From contig NZ_WSEL01000011.1 in NCBI RefSeq assembly GCF_009758015.1, positions 124,001 to 188,000 of the forward strand: a DNA stretch of 64,000 nucleotides. Direction: 5' to 3'. Under the pieces are notes generated by a model. It made no database searches, was not told the DNA's origin, and saw nothing but the letters and a program-made list of their open reading frames with translations. How positions within the stretch are numbered: position 1 is the stretch's first letter; every line of letters begins with the position of its first letter. Origin of the DNA: Ramlibacter pinisoli. Lineage in GTDB: Bacteria > Pseudomonadota > Gammaproteobacteria > Burkholderiales > Burkholderiaceae_C. Of the stretch, positions 26,856 through 35,645 are shown one piece after another. The translations under genes were made by a program, and so were the position numbers.

Positions 26856-28924
26856 GCGACGCCCGGCGCCTGCAGTCCCCGCCCGACGACGGGGGCGGCC
26901 GGCCGCCGGCGGCGCAGCGCTGGCTGCTGTGGGGGTCGCTGAGCACGCTGGTCGCCACGCTGCTGGTGACCCTGATCTGGCTGGCCGGGCGCTACGAGGC
27001 CAGCCAGGTGCAGTCGCGCCTGGAGCGCGACGCCGCCGAGGCGCTGTCCGACATCCGCGGCGCCATGACCCGCAACGTGCAGTCGATCCAGGCCCTGCAG
27101 GCCGGCACGCCCACGCTGGCGGCCTGGTCGGCCGAGGCGCTGCGGCTGCTGCACGAGCGGCGCGAGCTGGTGCGGGTGGAGTGGCGCGACGCCCAGCTGG
27201 GCGTGATGGGCTCGGTCGACACGCCGTACCGTCCGCCGGTGTTCGACCGCCTGGGCCGCGCCAACGCCCATGCCGACGTCGCCCTGGCCTGCGCCAACGC
27301 GCGCCGCAGCAGCGGCGCCGGCTACGCCGCCAGCTACTTCGTGCCGCAGAACGACGGGCTGGGGCTGGAGGTGATGGAGCTGTGCCTGCCGCAGATGGTG
27401 GCCGGCCAGCTGACCGGCTACATGGTCGCCACCTACTCGCTGGGCGAGATGCTGGCCAGCCTGGTCGGCCCGCAGCTGGCCCGCAGCCAGGAGGTCTCGT
27501 TCACCGAGGCCGACGGCACCCGGCTGGCGCTGCACGGCAATGCCCGCCGCGGCTCGCGCGTGTTCACCGCCCAGCAGCTGCTCGACCTGCCCGGCAACAC
27601 CCTGGTGCTGCGCGTCGACAGCTGGCGCGGCGCGCCCGAGATCTTCCCCAACGTGCTGACGGCGCTGGTCACGATCACCTCGATCGCGCTGCTGGCGGTG
27701 CTGTTCCTGCTCGGCAAGGACACCCGCCGGCGGCTGCAGGTCGAGCAGGACCTGGCCGAGGCGCTGGCGTTCCGCAAGGCGATGGAGGATTCGCTGGTCA
27801 CCGGCCTGCGGGCGCGCGACCTGCGCGGGCGCATCACCTACGTGAACCCGGCCTTCTGCGCCATGGTGGGCTTTCCGCCCGAGGAACTGCTCGGCCAGGC
27901 GACGCCGGCGCCGTACTGGCCGCCCGAGCTGGCCGGCGAGTACCAGAAGCGGCAGGAGGTCCGGCTGGCCGGCCATTTCGCACCGCCGCGCGAGGGCTTC
28001 GAGTCGGTCTTCATGCGCAAGGACGGCTCGCGCTTCCCGGTGCTGATCATCGAGGCGCCGCTGATCAACGCCCAGGGCGTGCAGACCGGCTGGATGAGCG
28101 CCTTCCTCGACATGAGCGAGCAGCGCCGGATCGAGGAACTCTCGCGCGCCAGCCAGGAACGCCTGCAGGCCACGGCCCGCCTCGCGACGGTGGGCGAGAT
28201 GGCCTCGCTGCTCAGCCACGAACTGAACCAGCCGCTGGCGGCGATCTCCAGCTATGCCACCGGCTCGCTCAACCTGCTGCAGGCGGGCGGCGCGGCGGCG
28301 CAGGCCGACATGCAGCTGGCGCTGCGCCGCATCGCCGAGCAGGCCGAGCGCGCCGGCAAGGTGATCCGCAGCGTGCACGACTTCGTGCGCCGGCGCGACC
28401 AGGACCGCGAGCCGGTCGCGCCGCAGGCGCTGATCGAGGCCGTCATGCCGCTGGTCGGGCTGCAGGCGCGCAAGCTCGGCGTGCAGGTCCAGACCCGGGT
28501 GCCGGCCGGCCTGCCGGCGGTGCTGTGCGACCGCACGATGGTCGAGCAGGTGCTGCTCAACCTGGCGCGCAACGCCATGCAGGCGATGGACCAGGCCGGC
28601 GTGCGCCAGCCCACGCTGCAGATCCAGGTGCGGCGCGCCGCGCCCGACGATGCCAACGGCCGCGCCTGGCTCGAGTTCGCCGTTGCCGACCAGGGCCCCG
28701 GCATCCCGGACGAGGTCCGCAAGCAGCTGTTCACGCCCTTCTTCACCACCAAGGCGGAGGGCATGGGCCTGGGCCTGTCGCTGTGCCGCACGGTGGTCGA
28801 GCAGCACGGCGGCTTCCTCGCCTACGAGCCCAACCGGCCGCAGGGCACCGTCTTCCGATTCACCCTCCCCACCCAGCCGGTGGCGGCGCCGCTCGCGGCG
28901 CCGAGCGAACCGGCCACCGCCTGA
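26852..28924 (+). CDS. PAS-containing membrane sensor histidine kinase (DctS-like)
   Basis: The 690-residue kinase has a membrane helix at about 24-46, a periplasmic sensing domain to about 265, a second helix near 268-288, a PAS domain (about 310-430, GRITYVNPAFCAMVGFPPEE), a HisKA dimerisation domain with phospho-acceptor His456 (SLLSHELNQPLAAISSYATG) and a HATPase domain (LLNLARNAMQAMDQ, DQGPGIP, GMGLGLSLCRTVVEQHGG). The layout and length resemble DctS, the C4-dicarboxylate sensor, and the partner regulator resembles DctR, but no dicarboxylate transporter gene is adjacent, so the signal is open. The start overlaps the nitrilase stop and the stop overlaps the regulator start. Confidence 0.9.
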   Translation: MSDARRLQSPPDDGGGRPPAAQRWLLWGSLSTLVATLLVTLIWLAGRYEASQVQSRLERDAAEALSDIRGAMTRNVQSIQALQAGTPTLAAWSAEALRLLHERRELVRVEWRDAQLGVMGSVDTPYRPPVFDRLGRANAHADVALACANARRSSGAGYAASYFVPQNDGLGLEVMELCLPQMVAGQLTGYMVATYSLGEMLASLVGPQLARSQEVSFTEADGTRLALHGNARRGSRVFTAQQLLDLPGNTLVLRVDSWRGAPEIFPNVLTALVTITSIALLAVLFLLGKDTRRRLQVEQDLAEALAFRKAMEDSLVTGLRARDLRGRITYVNPAFCAMVGFPPEELLGQATPAPYWPPELAGEYQKRQEVRLAGHFAPPREGFESVFMRKDGSRFPVLIIEAPLINAQGVQTGWMSAFLDMSEQRRIEELSRASQERLQATARLATVGEMASLLSHELNQPLAAISSYATGSLNLLQAGGAAAQADMQLALRRIAEQAERAGKVIRSVHDFVRRRDQDREPVAPQALIEAVMPLVGLQARKLGVQVQTRVPAGLPAVLCDRTMVEQVLLNLARNAMQAMDQAGVRQPTLQIQVRRAAPDDANGRAWLEFAVADQGPGIPDEVRKQLFTPFFTTKAEGMGLGLSLCRTVVEQHGGFLAYEPNRPQGTVFRFTLPTQPVAAPLAAPSEPATA

Positions 28925-29562
28925 TGCAGCCAGCTCCCGATGCCACTGTGTTCATCGTCGACGACGACGAGGGCGTGCGCGAGGCGCTTGCCTGGCTGCT
29001 GCGCTCGCGCCACCTGCCGAGCGAACGCTTCGCCGCCGGCGAGGACTTCGAGGCCATGCTGGCCGGCGGCTGGCAGCCGGGCCAGCCGTGCTGCCTGCTG
29101 CTGGACGTTCGCATGCCGGGCCTGAGCGGGCTGGCGCTGTTCGAGCGGCTGGCCGCGCAGGGGCTGGTGGAGGTGATGCCGGTGATCTTCCTGACCGGCC
29201 ATGCCGACGTGCCGACCGCGGTCGGCATGGTCAAGCGCGGCGCCTTCGACTTCTGCGAGAAGCCGTTCTCCGACAACGCGCTGGTCGACCGCATCGAGCA
29301 GGCGCTGGCGCAGTCGCGCCGGGTGCTGGCGTCGCGGCGCGCGCGCGACCGGCTGGCGGCGCGGCTGGCCGAGCTGACGGAGCGCGAACGCGACGTCATG
29401 CGGCTGGTGGCGCGCGGGCTGCCCAACAAGCTGATCGCCGACCAGCTCGCCATCAGCGTGCGCACGGTGGAAGTGCACCGGGCCCGGGTGTTCGACAAGA
29501 TGGAGGTGAAGTCGGCCGTCGAACTGGCCAACGTGTTGCGCGACGTCGAACCGGCGCGCTAG
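28924..29562 (+). CDS. FixJ/DctR-type response regulator
   Basis: The 212-residue regulator has a receiver domain with the acidic pocket VDDDEG, phosphorylation site Asp61 (LLLDVRMPGLSG) and the KPF switch lysine, joined to a LuxR-type helix-turn-helix (residues 145-205, LTERERDVMRLVARGLPNKL). Its ATG overlaps the kinase stop by one base, marking the two as cognate partners. It is a DNA-binding transcription factor; targets are unknown. The TAG stop overlaps the convergent 40-residue gene by 4 bases. Confidence 0.92.
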   Translation: MQPAPDATVFIVDDDEGVREALAWLLRSRHLPSERFAAGEDFEAMLAGGWQPGQPCCLLLDVRMPGLSGLALFERLAAQGLVEVMPVIFLTGHADVPTAVGMVKRGAFDFCEKPFSDNALVDRIEQALAQSRRVLASRRARDRLAARLAELTERERDVMRLVARGLPNKLIADQLAISVRTVEVHRARVFDKMEVKSAVELANVLRDVEPAR

Positions 29563-29681
29563 CGCGGCGGCTCGTCCTCGGGCGGCGGTTCGCCCTTGGG
29601 CCGGCCGGAGAACATGGTCCACCAGACGATCAGGACGAGCAGGCCCAGCGCGAGCAGGGCTTCCAGCAGAATCAGCAGCAT
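29559..29681 (-). CDS. 40-residue single-pass membrane protein
   Basis: The minus strand encodes MLLILLEALLALGLLVLIVW, then WTMFSGRPKG and a Pro/Glu-rich tail ending DEPPR before TAG. It has one membrane helix (residues 2-22), a Trp pair at the interface and a short acidic cytoplasmic or periplasmic tail. The clean helix, basic turn (GRPKG) and tail make a real small protein likely, of a kind often left out of annotations. It ends convergently with the response regulator (4-base overlap), and its ATG shares the four bases CATG with the mltA start on the other strand. Function is unknown. Confidence 0.7.
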   Translation of the reverse strand: MLLILLEALLALGLLVLIVWWTMFSGRPKGEPPPEDEPPR

Positions 29682-30816
29682 GCGACGACGGTACGGATGG
29701 GCGTTGATTGTAGGAATGCTGGCGGGTTGCGCCTCGGTGCCCCTGCCCGAACCGGTGCCGGCGACGGCCCCGCCGCCAGCGCCGTCGGCCGCCGCCCCGG
29801 CCGACGAGGCGGCGCCCGGCGCGCCGCTGCTGCAGGGCCGCAGCCGCTGGGTGCCGGTGCGCTGGAACGAGCTGCCCGGCTTCGACGACGATGCCCTGCA
29901 CGAGGCCTGGAACGCCTGGCTACGCAGCTGCGAGCGGCCGCCGGCCGCCTTCGCCGCCCTCTGCCCGCAGGTGCGCCAGCTGTCGATCGGCAGCGCGCAG
30001 GAGCAGCGCGCCTGGATGCGCGAGCGGCTGCAGCCCTACCGCATCGAACCGCTGCAGGGCGCGGCCGAGGGCCTGCTGACCGCCTACTACGAGCCGCTGC
30101 TGGACGCCTCGCGCCAGCCCACCGCCCGCCACACGGTGCCGCTGTACCGGCCGCCGGCCACGCTGGCCAGCCGCAAGCCCTGGTACAGCCGGCAGGAGAT
30201 CGACACCCAGCCGGAGCCGCGTGCGCAGCTGCGCGGGCGCGAGATCGTCTGGCTGGCCGACCCGATCGAGGCCCTGGTGCTGCAGATCCAGGGCTCCGGC
30301 CGGCTGCGCATCACCGAGCCCGACGGCAGCGTGCGGATGGCGCGGCTGGCCTACGCAGGCAGCAACGAGCAGCCGTACCGCAGCGTGGGCGGCTGGCTGC
30401 TGCAGCAGGGCGCGGTGCGCGACGCCTCCTGGCCCGGCATCCGCAGCTGGCTGCGCGACAACCCGCAGCGCCAGCAGGAGCTGCTGTGGAGCAATCCGCG
30501 GGTGGTGTTCTTCCGCGAGGAGCCGCTCGGCGACCTCGAGGCCGCCTTCGGGCCGCGCGGCGCCCAGGGCGTGGCGCTGACGCCCGGCCGCTCGATCGCG
30601 GTCGACAAGGAGAGCATCCCGTACGGCACGCCGGTCTGGCTGGCCTCCAGCGGCCCGGTGGTCACGCTGAACCGGCTGGTGCTGGCCCAGGACACCGGCA
30701 GTGCCATCGTCGGGGCGCTGCGGGCCGACTGGTTCGCCGGCTGGGGCGCCGAGGCCGGCGAGTTGGCCGGGCGCCTGAAGCAGCCGCTGCGCCTGTGGGC
30801 GCTGTGGCCGCGCTGA
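29680..30816 (+). CDS. mltA: Membrane-bound lytic murein transglycosylase A
   Basis: The 378-residue lipoprotein cleaves peptidoglycan to 1,6-anhydromuramyl products at the inner face of the outer membrane. The signal MRRRYGWALIVGMLAGC gives a lipobox Cys17. The MltA domain (GLLTAYYEPLLDASRQPT, IEALVLQIQGSGRLRI) is followed by the 3D domain with three conserved aspartates (AVDKESIPYGTPVWL, LAQDTGSAIVGALRADWF). The start at 29680 is fixed by the short lipoprotein signal; longer frames would bury it. The start codon overlaps that of the 40-residue gene opposite. Confidence 0.95.
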   Translation: MRRRYGWALIVGMLAGCASVPLPEPVPATAPPPAPSAAAPADEAAPGAPLLQGRSRWVPVRWNELPGFDDDALHEAWNAWLRSCERPPAAFAALCPQVRQLSIGSAQEQRAWMRERLQPYRIEPLQGAAEGLLTAYYEPLLDASRQPTARHTVPLYRPPATLASRKPWYSRQEIDTQPEPRAQLRGREIVWLADPIEALVLQIQGSGRLRITEPDGSVRMARLAYAGSNEQPYRSVGGWLLQQGAVRDASWPGIRSWLRDNPQRQQELLWSNPRVVFFREEPLGDLEAAFGPRGAQGVALTPGRSIAVDKESIPYGTPVWLASSGPVVTLNRLVLAQDTGSAIVGALRADWFAGWGAEAGELAGRLKQPLRLWALWPR

Positions 30817-30885
30817 CGCGGGCCGCTCAGCGGCAGACCACGCTGCCGACCTTGCGGGTGACCGTCGCCGCAGGCCGGCGCGCGC

Positions 30886-31365
30886 TCAATCCGGCTTCAA
30901 GTGCCCGAGCGGCAGTGCGCGGCTCGCCTTGACCTCGCCCAGCGAGAAGCTGGTGTGGAGGTCCTTGACGTTGGGCAGGTTGATCAGCACCCGGCGCGCG
31001 AACTGCGAGAAGCTGTCCAGGTCGCTGGAGACGACCTGCAGCTCGAACGTGCCGGCGCCGCTGATGTAGTGGCAGGACACCACCTCGGGGATCTTGCGGA
31101 TCGCCTCCTCCATCTCCCGGGTGCGCTCGCCGGTGTTGCGGTCGGCGTCCAGCCGCACGAAGGCCAGCACGCCCAGGCCGATGCGGTGGCGGTCGATCTC
31201 GGCGTGGTAGCCCTTGATGTAGCCGGCCTCCTCCAGCGCCCGCACGCGGCGCCAGCAGGGCGCCGCCGACAGGCCCACGCGCTGCGCCAGCTCGGCGTTG
31301 GTGAGCCGGGCGTCGGCTTGCAACTCTTCCAGGATACGGAGGTCGAACTTGTCGAGTCTTTCCAC
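30886..31365 (-). CDS. Lrp/AsnC-family transcriptional regulator
   Basis: The 159-residue protein has the N-terminal helix-turn-helix (LDKFDLRILEELQADARLTN, then QRVGLSAAPCWRRVRALEEA) and a C-terminal RAM ligand-binding domain (residues 65-145). Such proteins sense amino acids as octamers. It is divergent from the indolepyruvate ferredoxin oxidoreductase gene, 128 bp away, with a palindrome 19 bases before its own ATG. That arrangement makes it the likely local regulator of aromatic amino-acid breakdown and of itself. Confidence 0.93.
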   Translation of the reverse strand: MERLDKFDLRILEELQADARLTNAELAQRVGLSAAPCWRRVRALEEAGYIKGYHAEIDRHRIGLGVLAFVRLDADRNTGERTREMEEAIRKIPEVVSCHYISGAGTFELQVVSSDLDSFSQFARRVLINLPNVKDLHTSFSLGEVKASRALPLGHLKPD

Positions 31366-31383
31366 GATGACCTATCTTGAGCA

Positions 31384-31400
31384 AGGATCTTCCTGATCCT
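31384..31400. promoter_or_regulatory. Palindromic operator candidate between the Lrp regulator and the oxidoreductase
   Basis: AGGATC-ttcct-GATCCT is a perfect 6-bp inverted repeat with a 5-base spacer, a 17-bp site close to the 15-bp length of Lrp/AsnC boxes. It lies 19 bases upstream of the regulator ATG and 94 bases before the oxidoreductase ATG. Binding by this regulator is inference. Confidence 0.5.
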
Positions 31401-31493
31401 AGCGGTTTTGGGGCATCGAAAGCAAAGACTGATCCGGCCTTTCTCCCTACACTGTGCCGCTGTCCCACGCCGCTCCCCCGGAGACCCGATTCG

Positions 31494-34400
31494 ATGAACG
31501 CGCCCCTGCCTGAACACATCCGCAAGTCGCTCGAGACCGTCACGCTGGACGACAAGTACGCACTCGAGTACGGGCGCGCCTTCATGAGCGGGGTGCAGGC
31601 GCTGGTCCAGCTGCCGATGCTGCAGCGCCGGCGCGACGCGCTGGTGGGCAAGAACACCGCCGGCTTCATCAGCGGCTACCGCGGTTCGCCGCTGGGCGGC
31701 TACGACCAGGCGTTGTGGAAGGCCAGCAAGTACCTGAAGGCGCAGCACATCGTGTTCCAGCCCGGGGTGAACGAGGAGCTGGCGGCGACGGCGCTGTGGG
31801 GCACGCAGCAGCTGGGCTTCGCGCCGAAGGAGCCGCAGAAGTTCGACGGCGTGTTCGGCATCTGGTACGGCAAGGGGCCGGGCGTGGACCGCTGCTCCGA
31901 CGTCTTCAAGCACGCCAACATGGCCGGCACCACGCCCTGGGGCGGCGTGATCGCCGTGGCCGGCGACGACCATGTCGCCAAGAGCTCCACCGCGGCGCAC
32001 CAGAGCGACCACATCTTCAAGGCCTGCGGGCTGCCGGTGTTCTTCCCGGCCACCGTGCAGGACATCCTGGACCTGGGCGTGCACGCGTTCGCCATGAGCC
32101 GCTATGCCGGCGTCTGGACCGGCATGAAGACCATCCAGGAGATCGTCGAGTCGAGCGCCACCGCGCTGATCGATCCGCAGCGGGTGCAGGTGCGGCTGCC
32201 GGACGATTTCACGATGCCGCCGGGCGGCGTGCACATCCGCTGGCCCGACCACGCGCTGGACCAGGAAGCGCGCCTGTTCGACTACAAGTGGTACGCCGCG
32301 CTGGCCTACATCCGCGCCAACCGCCTGAACCACAACGTCATCGAGGGCCCGAACGACCGCTTCGGCCTGATCGCCAGCGGCAAGGCCTACAACGACATGC
32401 GCCAGGCGCTGGACGACCTCGGGCTGGACGCGGCCACCTGCCAGCGCCTGGGCATCCGGGTGCACAAGGTCGCCGTCGTCTGGCCGCTGGAGGCGCAGAT
32501 CACGCGCGAGTTCGCCACCGGGCTGCGCGAGATCCTGGTGGTGGAGGAAAAGCGCCAGGTCATCGAGTACCAGCTGAAGGAAGAGCTGTACAACTGGCGG
32601 CCCGACGTGCGGCCCACCGTCCTGGGCAAGTTCGACGAGGGCGAGGGCGACTACAGCGGTGGCGAGTGGTCGGTGCCCAATCCCAGTGCCCACGCGCTGC
32701 TGCGCGCCAACGCCGACCTGTCGCCGGCCCTGATCGCGCGCGCCATCGCGCGCCGGCTGAAGAAGCTGGGCCTGGACGCCGACACCACGGCGCGCATCGA
32801 CGCCCAGCTGGCGGTGCTGGAGGCCAAGGAGCGCGCGATGCAGGTGCTGGAGGTCAAGGCCGACCGCCAGCCCTGGTTCTGTTCCGGCTGCCCGCACAAC
32901 ACATCCACCGTCGTGCCCGAGGGCTCGCGCGCCATGGCCGGCATCGGCTGCCACTTCATGGCGACCTGGATGGACCGCTCCACCGTCGGCTTCACCCAGA
33001 TGGGCGGCGAGGGCGTGCCCTGGGTCGGCCAGCAGCCGTTCACCGGCGAGAAGCACGTGTTCGCCAACCTGGGCGACGGCACCTACTTCCACAGCGGCCT
33101 GCTGGCGATCCGGCAGGCCATCGCCGCCGGCGTGAACATCACCTACAAGCTGCTGTACAACGACGCCGTCGCCATGACAGGCGGCCAGCAGGTGGGCGAG
33201 CGGCCGGAGGGCCACTCGGTGCTGCAGATCGCGCACAGCCTGGTGGCCGAGGGCGTGAAGAAGCTGGTGGTGGTGACCGACGAGCCGCAGAAGTACGCCG
33301 AGGCCAAACTGCCGCCGGGCGTCGGGGTCGAGCACCGCGACGAGCTCGACCGGATCCAGCGCCTGTTCCGCGACCTCGAAGGCACCACCGTCATCCTCTA
33401 CGACCAGACCTGCGCCACCGAGAAACGGCGCCGCCGCAAGCGCGGTGCCATCGTCGATCCGGCCGTGCGGGTGGTGATCAACGAGCTGGTGTGCGAGGGC
33501 TGCGGCGACTGCAGCGCCAAGAGCAACTGCCTGTCGGTCGAGCCGCTGGAGACCGAGTTCGGCCGCAAGCGCACCATCAACCAGAGCACCTGCAACAAGG
33601 ACACCAGCTGCCTGAAGGGCTTCTGCCCCAGCTTCGTCACGGTCGAGGGCGGCAAGCTCAAGACCCAGGCGAAGGCCAAGGCCAAGGTCCCGTCGCCGGC
33701 CGAGCTGGGCCCGCTGCCCGAGCCCGCGCTGCCGGCGCTGGACGGTGCCTACGGCATCGTCGTCGCCGGCGTCGGCGGCACCGGCGTCATCACCATCGGC
33801 CAGCTGCTCGGCATGGCGGCGCACATCGAGGGCAAGGGCATCGTCACCCAGGACGCGGCCGGGCTGGCGCAGAAGGGCGGCGCGACCTGGAGCCACGTGC
33901 TGATCGGCGACAGCCCCGAGTGCATCCACACCACCCGGGTGGGCATGGCGGCGGCCGACCTGGTGATCGGCTGCGACCCGATCGTGGCGGCCGGCAAGGA
34001 GACAGTGCTGCGGCTGCGCCCTGGGCGGACCCGGGTGGCGCTCAACGCCCACAGCACGCCCACCGCCGCCTTCGTCAAGGACGGCAACTGGGCCAACCCG
34101 GCCGAGGCCTGCGTGGCCGACATCGCCGGAGCGGTGGGGCCGGAGCAGGTCGGCAGCTTCGACGCCGACACCCTGGCCACGCGGGTGATGGGCGACAGCA
34201 TCTACACCAACCCCATGCTGCTCGGCTATGCCTGGCAGAAGGGCTGGGTGCCGCTCGGCCTGGCGTCCCTGCTGCGGGCGATCGAGCTGAACGCGGTGGC
34301 GGTCGAGGCCAACAAGGCGGCGTTCGCCTGGGGCCGGCAGGCGGCGCACGACCCGGCCGCCGTGCAGCAGCTGCTGGCGCCGGCGGCGCAGGTGATCGAG

Positions 34401-35063
34401 TTCAAGAAGCGCGAGACGCTGGACAGCCTGGTGGCGCGCCGGGTGGCCTTCCTCACCGCCTACCAGAACGCCGCCTATGGCCGGCGCTACGCCGACTTCG
34501 TCGAGCGGGTGCGGGCGGCCGAGTCCGGCCTGGGCCGCACCGCGCTGGCCGAGACCGTGGCCCGCAACCTGTTCAAGCTGATGGCCTACAAGGACGAGTA
34601 CGAGGTGGCGCGCCTGCACACCGAGACCGGCTTCCAGGAGCGCATCGCGGCCCAGTTCGAGGGCGACTACAAGGTCCACTACCACCTGGCGCCGCCGCTG
34701 ATCGCCCGCCGCAACGCCCAGGGCGAGCTGGTCAAGCGCAAGTACGGCCCCGGCATGGCGGTCGGCTTCCGGCTGCTGGCGAAGTTGCGCGGCCTGCGCG
34801 GCACGCCGCTGGACGTGTTCGGCCGCACCGAGGAGCGCCGCACCGAGCGGGCCCTGATCGGTGAGTACCGCGCCGCCATCGAGGAGGTGCTGGCCGGGCT
34901 GGACGCCGGCAACCATGCCCTGGCGCTGGAGATCGCCGCCCTGCCCGAGCAGATCAAGGGCTACGGGCACGTCAAGGAGCGCCATCTGGCGGCGGTTCGC
35001 CCGCGCTGGGAGGTGCTGCTGCAGCGCTGGCGCGAGCCGGCGCCGGCCTGCCAGGCCGCCTGA
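31494..35063 (+). CDS. Indolepyruvate ferredoxin oxidoreductase, fused single-chain form
   Basis: The 1189-residue enzyme oxidatively decarboxylates aryl 2-oxo acids (indolepyruvate, phenylpyruvate) to aryl-acetyl-CoA, passing electrons to ferredoxin. It joins the IorA-type thiamine-diphosphate part (ISGYRGSPLGGYDQAL near the start, then GCHFMATWMDRST and GDGTYFHSGLLAIRQA) to an iron-sulfur segment (CEGCGDC beginning at residue 667, then CNKDTSCLKGFC) and a C-terminal gamma-type oxidoreductase domain (GIVVAGVGGTGVITIGQLLG). This is the long proteobacterial form in which both subunits of the archaeal enzyme are one chain. An Lrp-type regulator diverges from it. Confidence 0.92.
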   Translation: MNAPLPEHIRKSLETVTLDDKYALEYGRAFMSGVQALVQLPMLQRRRDALVGKNTAGFISGYRGSPLGGYDQALWKASKYLKAQHIVFQPGVNEELAATALWGTQQLGFAPKEPQKFDGVFGIWYGKGPGVDRCSDVFKHANMAGTTPWGGVIAVAGDDHVAKSSTAAHQSDHIFKACGLPVFFPATVQDILDLGVHAFAMSRYAGVWTGMKTIQEIVESSATALIDPQRVQVRLPDDFTMPPGGVHIRWPDHALDQEARLFDYKWYAALAYIRANRLNHNVIEGPNDRFGLIASGKAYNDMRQALDDLGLDAATCQRLGIRVHKVAVVWPLEAQITREFATGLREILVVEEKRQVIEYQLKEELYNWRPDVRPTVLGKFDEGEGDYSGGEWSVPNPSAHALLRANADLSPALIARAIARRLKKLGLDADTTARIDAQLAVLEAKERAMQVLEVKADRQPWFCSGCPHNTSTVVPEGSRAMAGIGCHFMATWMDRSTVGFTQMGGEGVPWVGQQPFTGEKHVFANLGDGTYFHSGLLAIRQAIAAGVNITYKLLYNDAVAMTGGQQVGERPEGHSVLQIAHSLVAEGVKKLVVVTDEPQKYAEAKLPPGVGVEHRDELDRIQRLFRDLEGTTVILYDQTCATEKRRRRKRGAIVDPAVRVVINELVCEGCGDCSAKSNCLSVEPLETEFGRKRTINQSTCNKDTSCLKGFCPSFVTVEGGKLKTQAKAKAKVPSPAELGPLPEPALPALDGAYGIVVAGVGGTGVITIGQLLGMAAHIEGKGIVTQDAAGLAQKGGATWSHVLIGDSPECIHTTRVGMAAADLVIGCDPIVAAGKETVLRLRPGRTRVALNAHSTPTAAFVKDGNWANPAEACVADIAGAVGPEQVGSFDADTLATRVMGDSIYTNPMLLGYAWQKGWVPLGLASLLRAIELNAVAVEANKAAFAWGRQAAHDPAAVQQLLAPAAQVIEFKKRETLDSLVARRVAFLTAYQNAAYGRRYADFVERVRAAESGLGRTALAETVARNLFKLMAYKDEYEVARLHTETGFQERIAAQFEGDYKVHYHLAPPLIARRNAQGELVKRKYGPGMAVGFRLLAKLRGLRGTPLDVFGRTEERRTERALIGEYRAAIEEVLAGLDAGNHALALEIAALPEQIKGYGHVKERHLAAVRPRWEVLLQRWREPAPACQAA

Positions 35064-35139
35064 GCCCGGCCGGCCCAGCCCTGGCCGGCGGCGGTCGGCC
35101 ATGCCCCTGCCGCGGCCGGGGCCGGCTCCGCCGGCGTTC

Positions 35140-35145
35140 TACAAT
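35140..35145 (+). promoter_or_regulatory. Candidate -10 box for yajC-secD-secF
   Basis: TACAAT in a GC-rich 166-bp gap, 85 bases before the yajC start. The same TTCTACAAT/CCTACAATT context precedes pgk in this window. No convincing -35 was seen. Confidence 0.45.
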
Positions 35146-35229
35146 CCCGCGGTTGTGCACGCACCGGCCGCCCGGCGGGTGCGCGCTCGTCCTGTCCGAC
35201 GCGTCCGTCGGCTTTCCGCTGGAGTTCCC

Positions 35230-35562
35230 TTGTTCATTTCCTCCGCCTTCGCCCAGACCGCCCCGGCCGCCTCGACCGGCGGCGACATGCAGTCCTCCCT
35301 GATGAGCATGCTGCCGCTGGTGCTGATGTTCGTGGTGCTGTACTTCGTGATGATCCGCCCGCAGATGAAGCGGCAGAAGGAGCACCGGACCATGGTCGAG
35401 GCCCTCGCCAAGGGCGACGAGGTGGCCACCGCCGGCGGCCTGCTGGGCCGGGTCACCAAGCTGGGTGACACCTACCTGTCGGTCGAGATCGCCGGCGGCG
35501 TGGAAGTGCAGCTGCAGCGCAGCGCCGTCGTGCAGGTGCTCCCCAAGGGCACGATCAAGTAA
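35230..35562 (+). CDS. yajC: Sec translocase accessory protein YajC
   Basis: The 110-residue inner-membrane protein has one membrane helix (MLPLVLMFVVLYFVMIRPQM) followed by the conserved cytoplasmic part KRQKEHRTMVEALAKGDEV and TAGGLLGRVTKLGD. It associates with SecDF-YidC. No ATG fits: a TTG at 35230, preceded by GGAG at 35221-35224, gives the familiar N-terminus MFISSAFAQ. It is followed by secD 83 bases later. The usual upstream neighbours queA and tgt are absent; the oxidoreductase gene lies there instead. Confidence 0.92.
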   Translation: MFISSAFAQTAPAASTGGDMQSSLMSMLPLVLMFVVLYFVMIRPQMKRQKEHRTMVEALAKGDEVATAGGLLGRVTKLGDTYLSVEIAGGVEVQLQRSAVVQVLPKGTIK

Positions 35563-35645
35563 GAGGTCGGCCGCCCGCGCGTCGAGCGTCGGGCGGGACT
35601 CGCCGGCTCGCGCCCCCCGCCGGCGCCGCACGCTGAACCTTCGCC

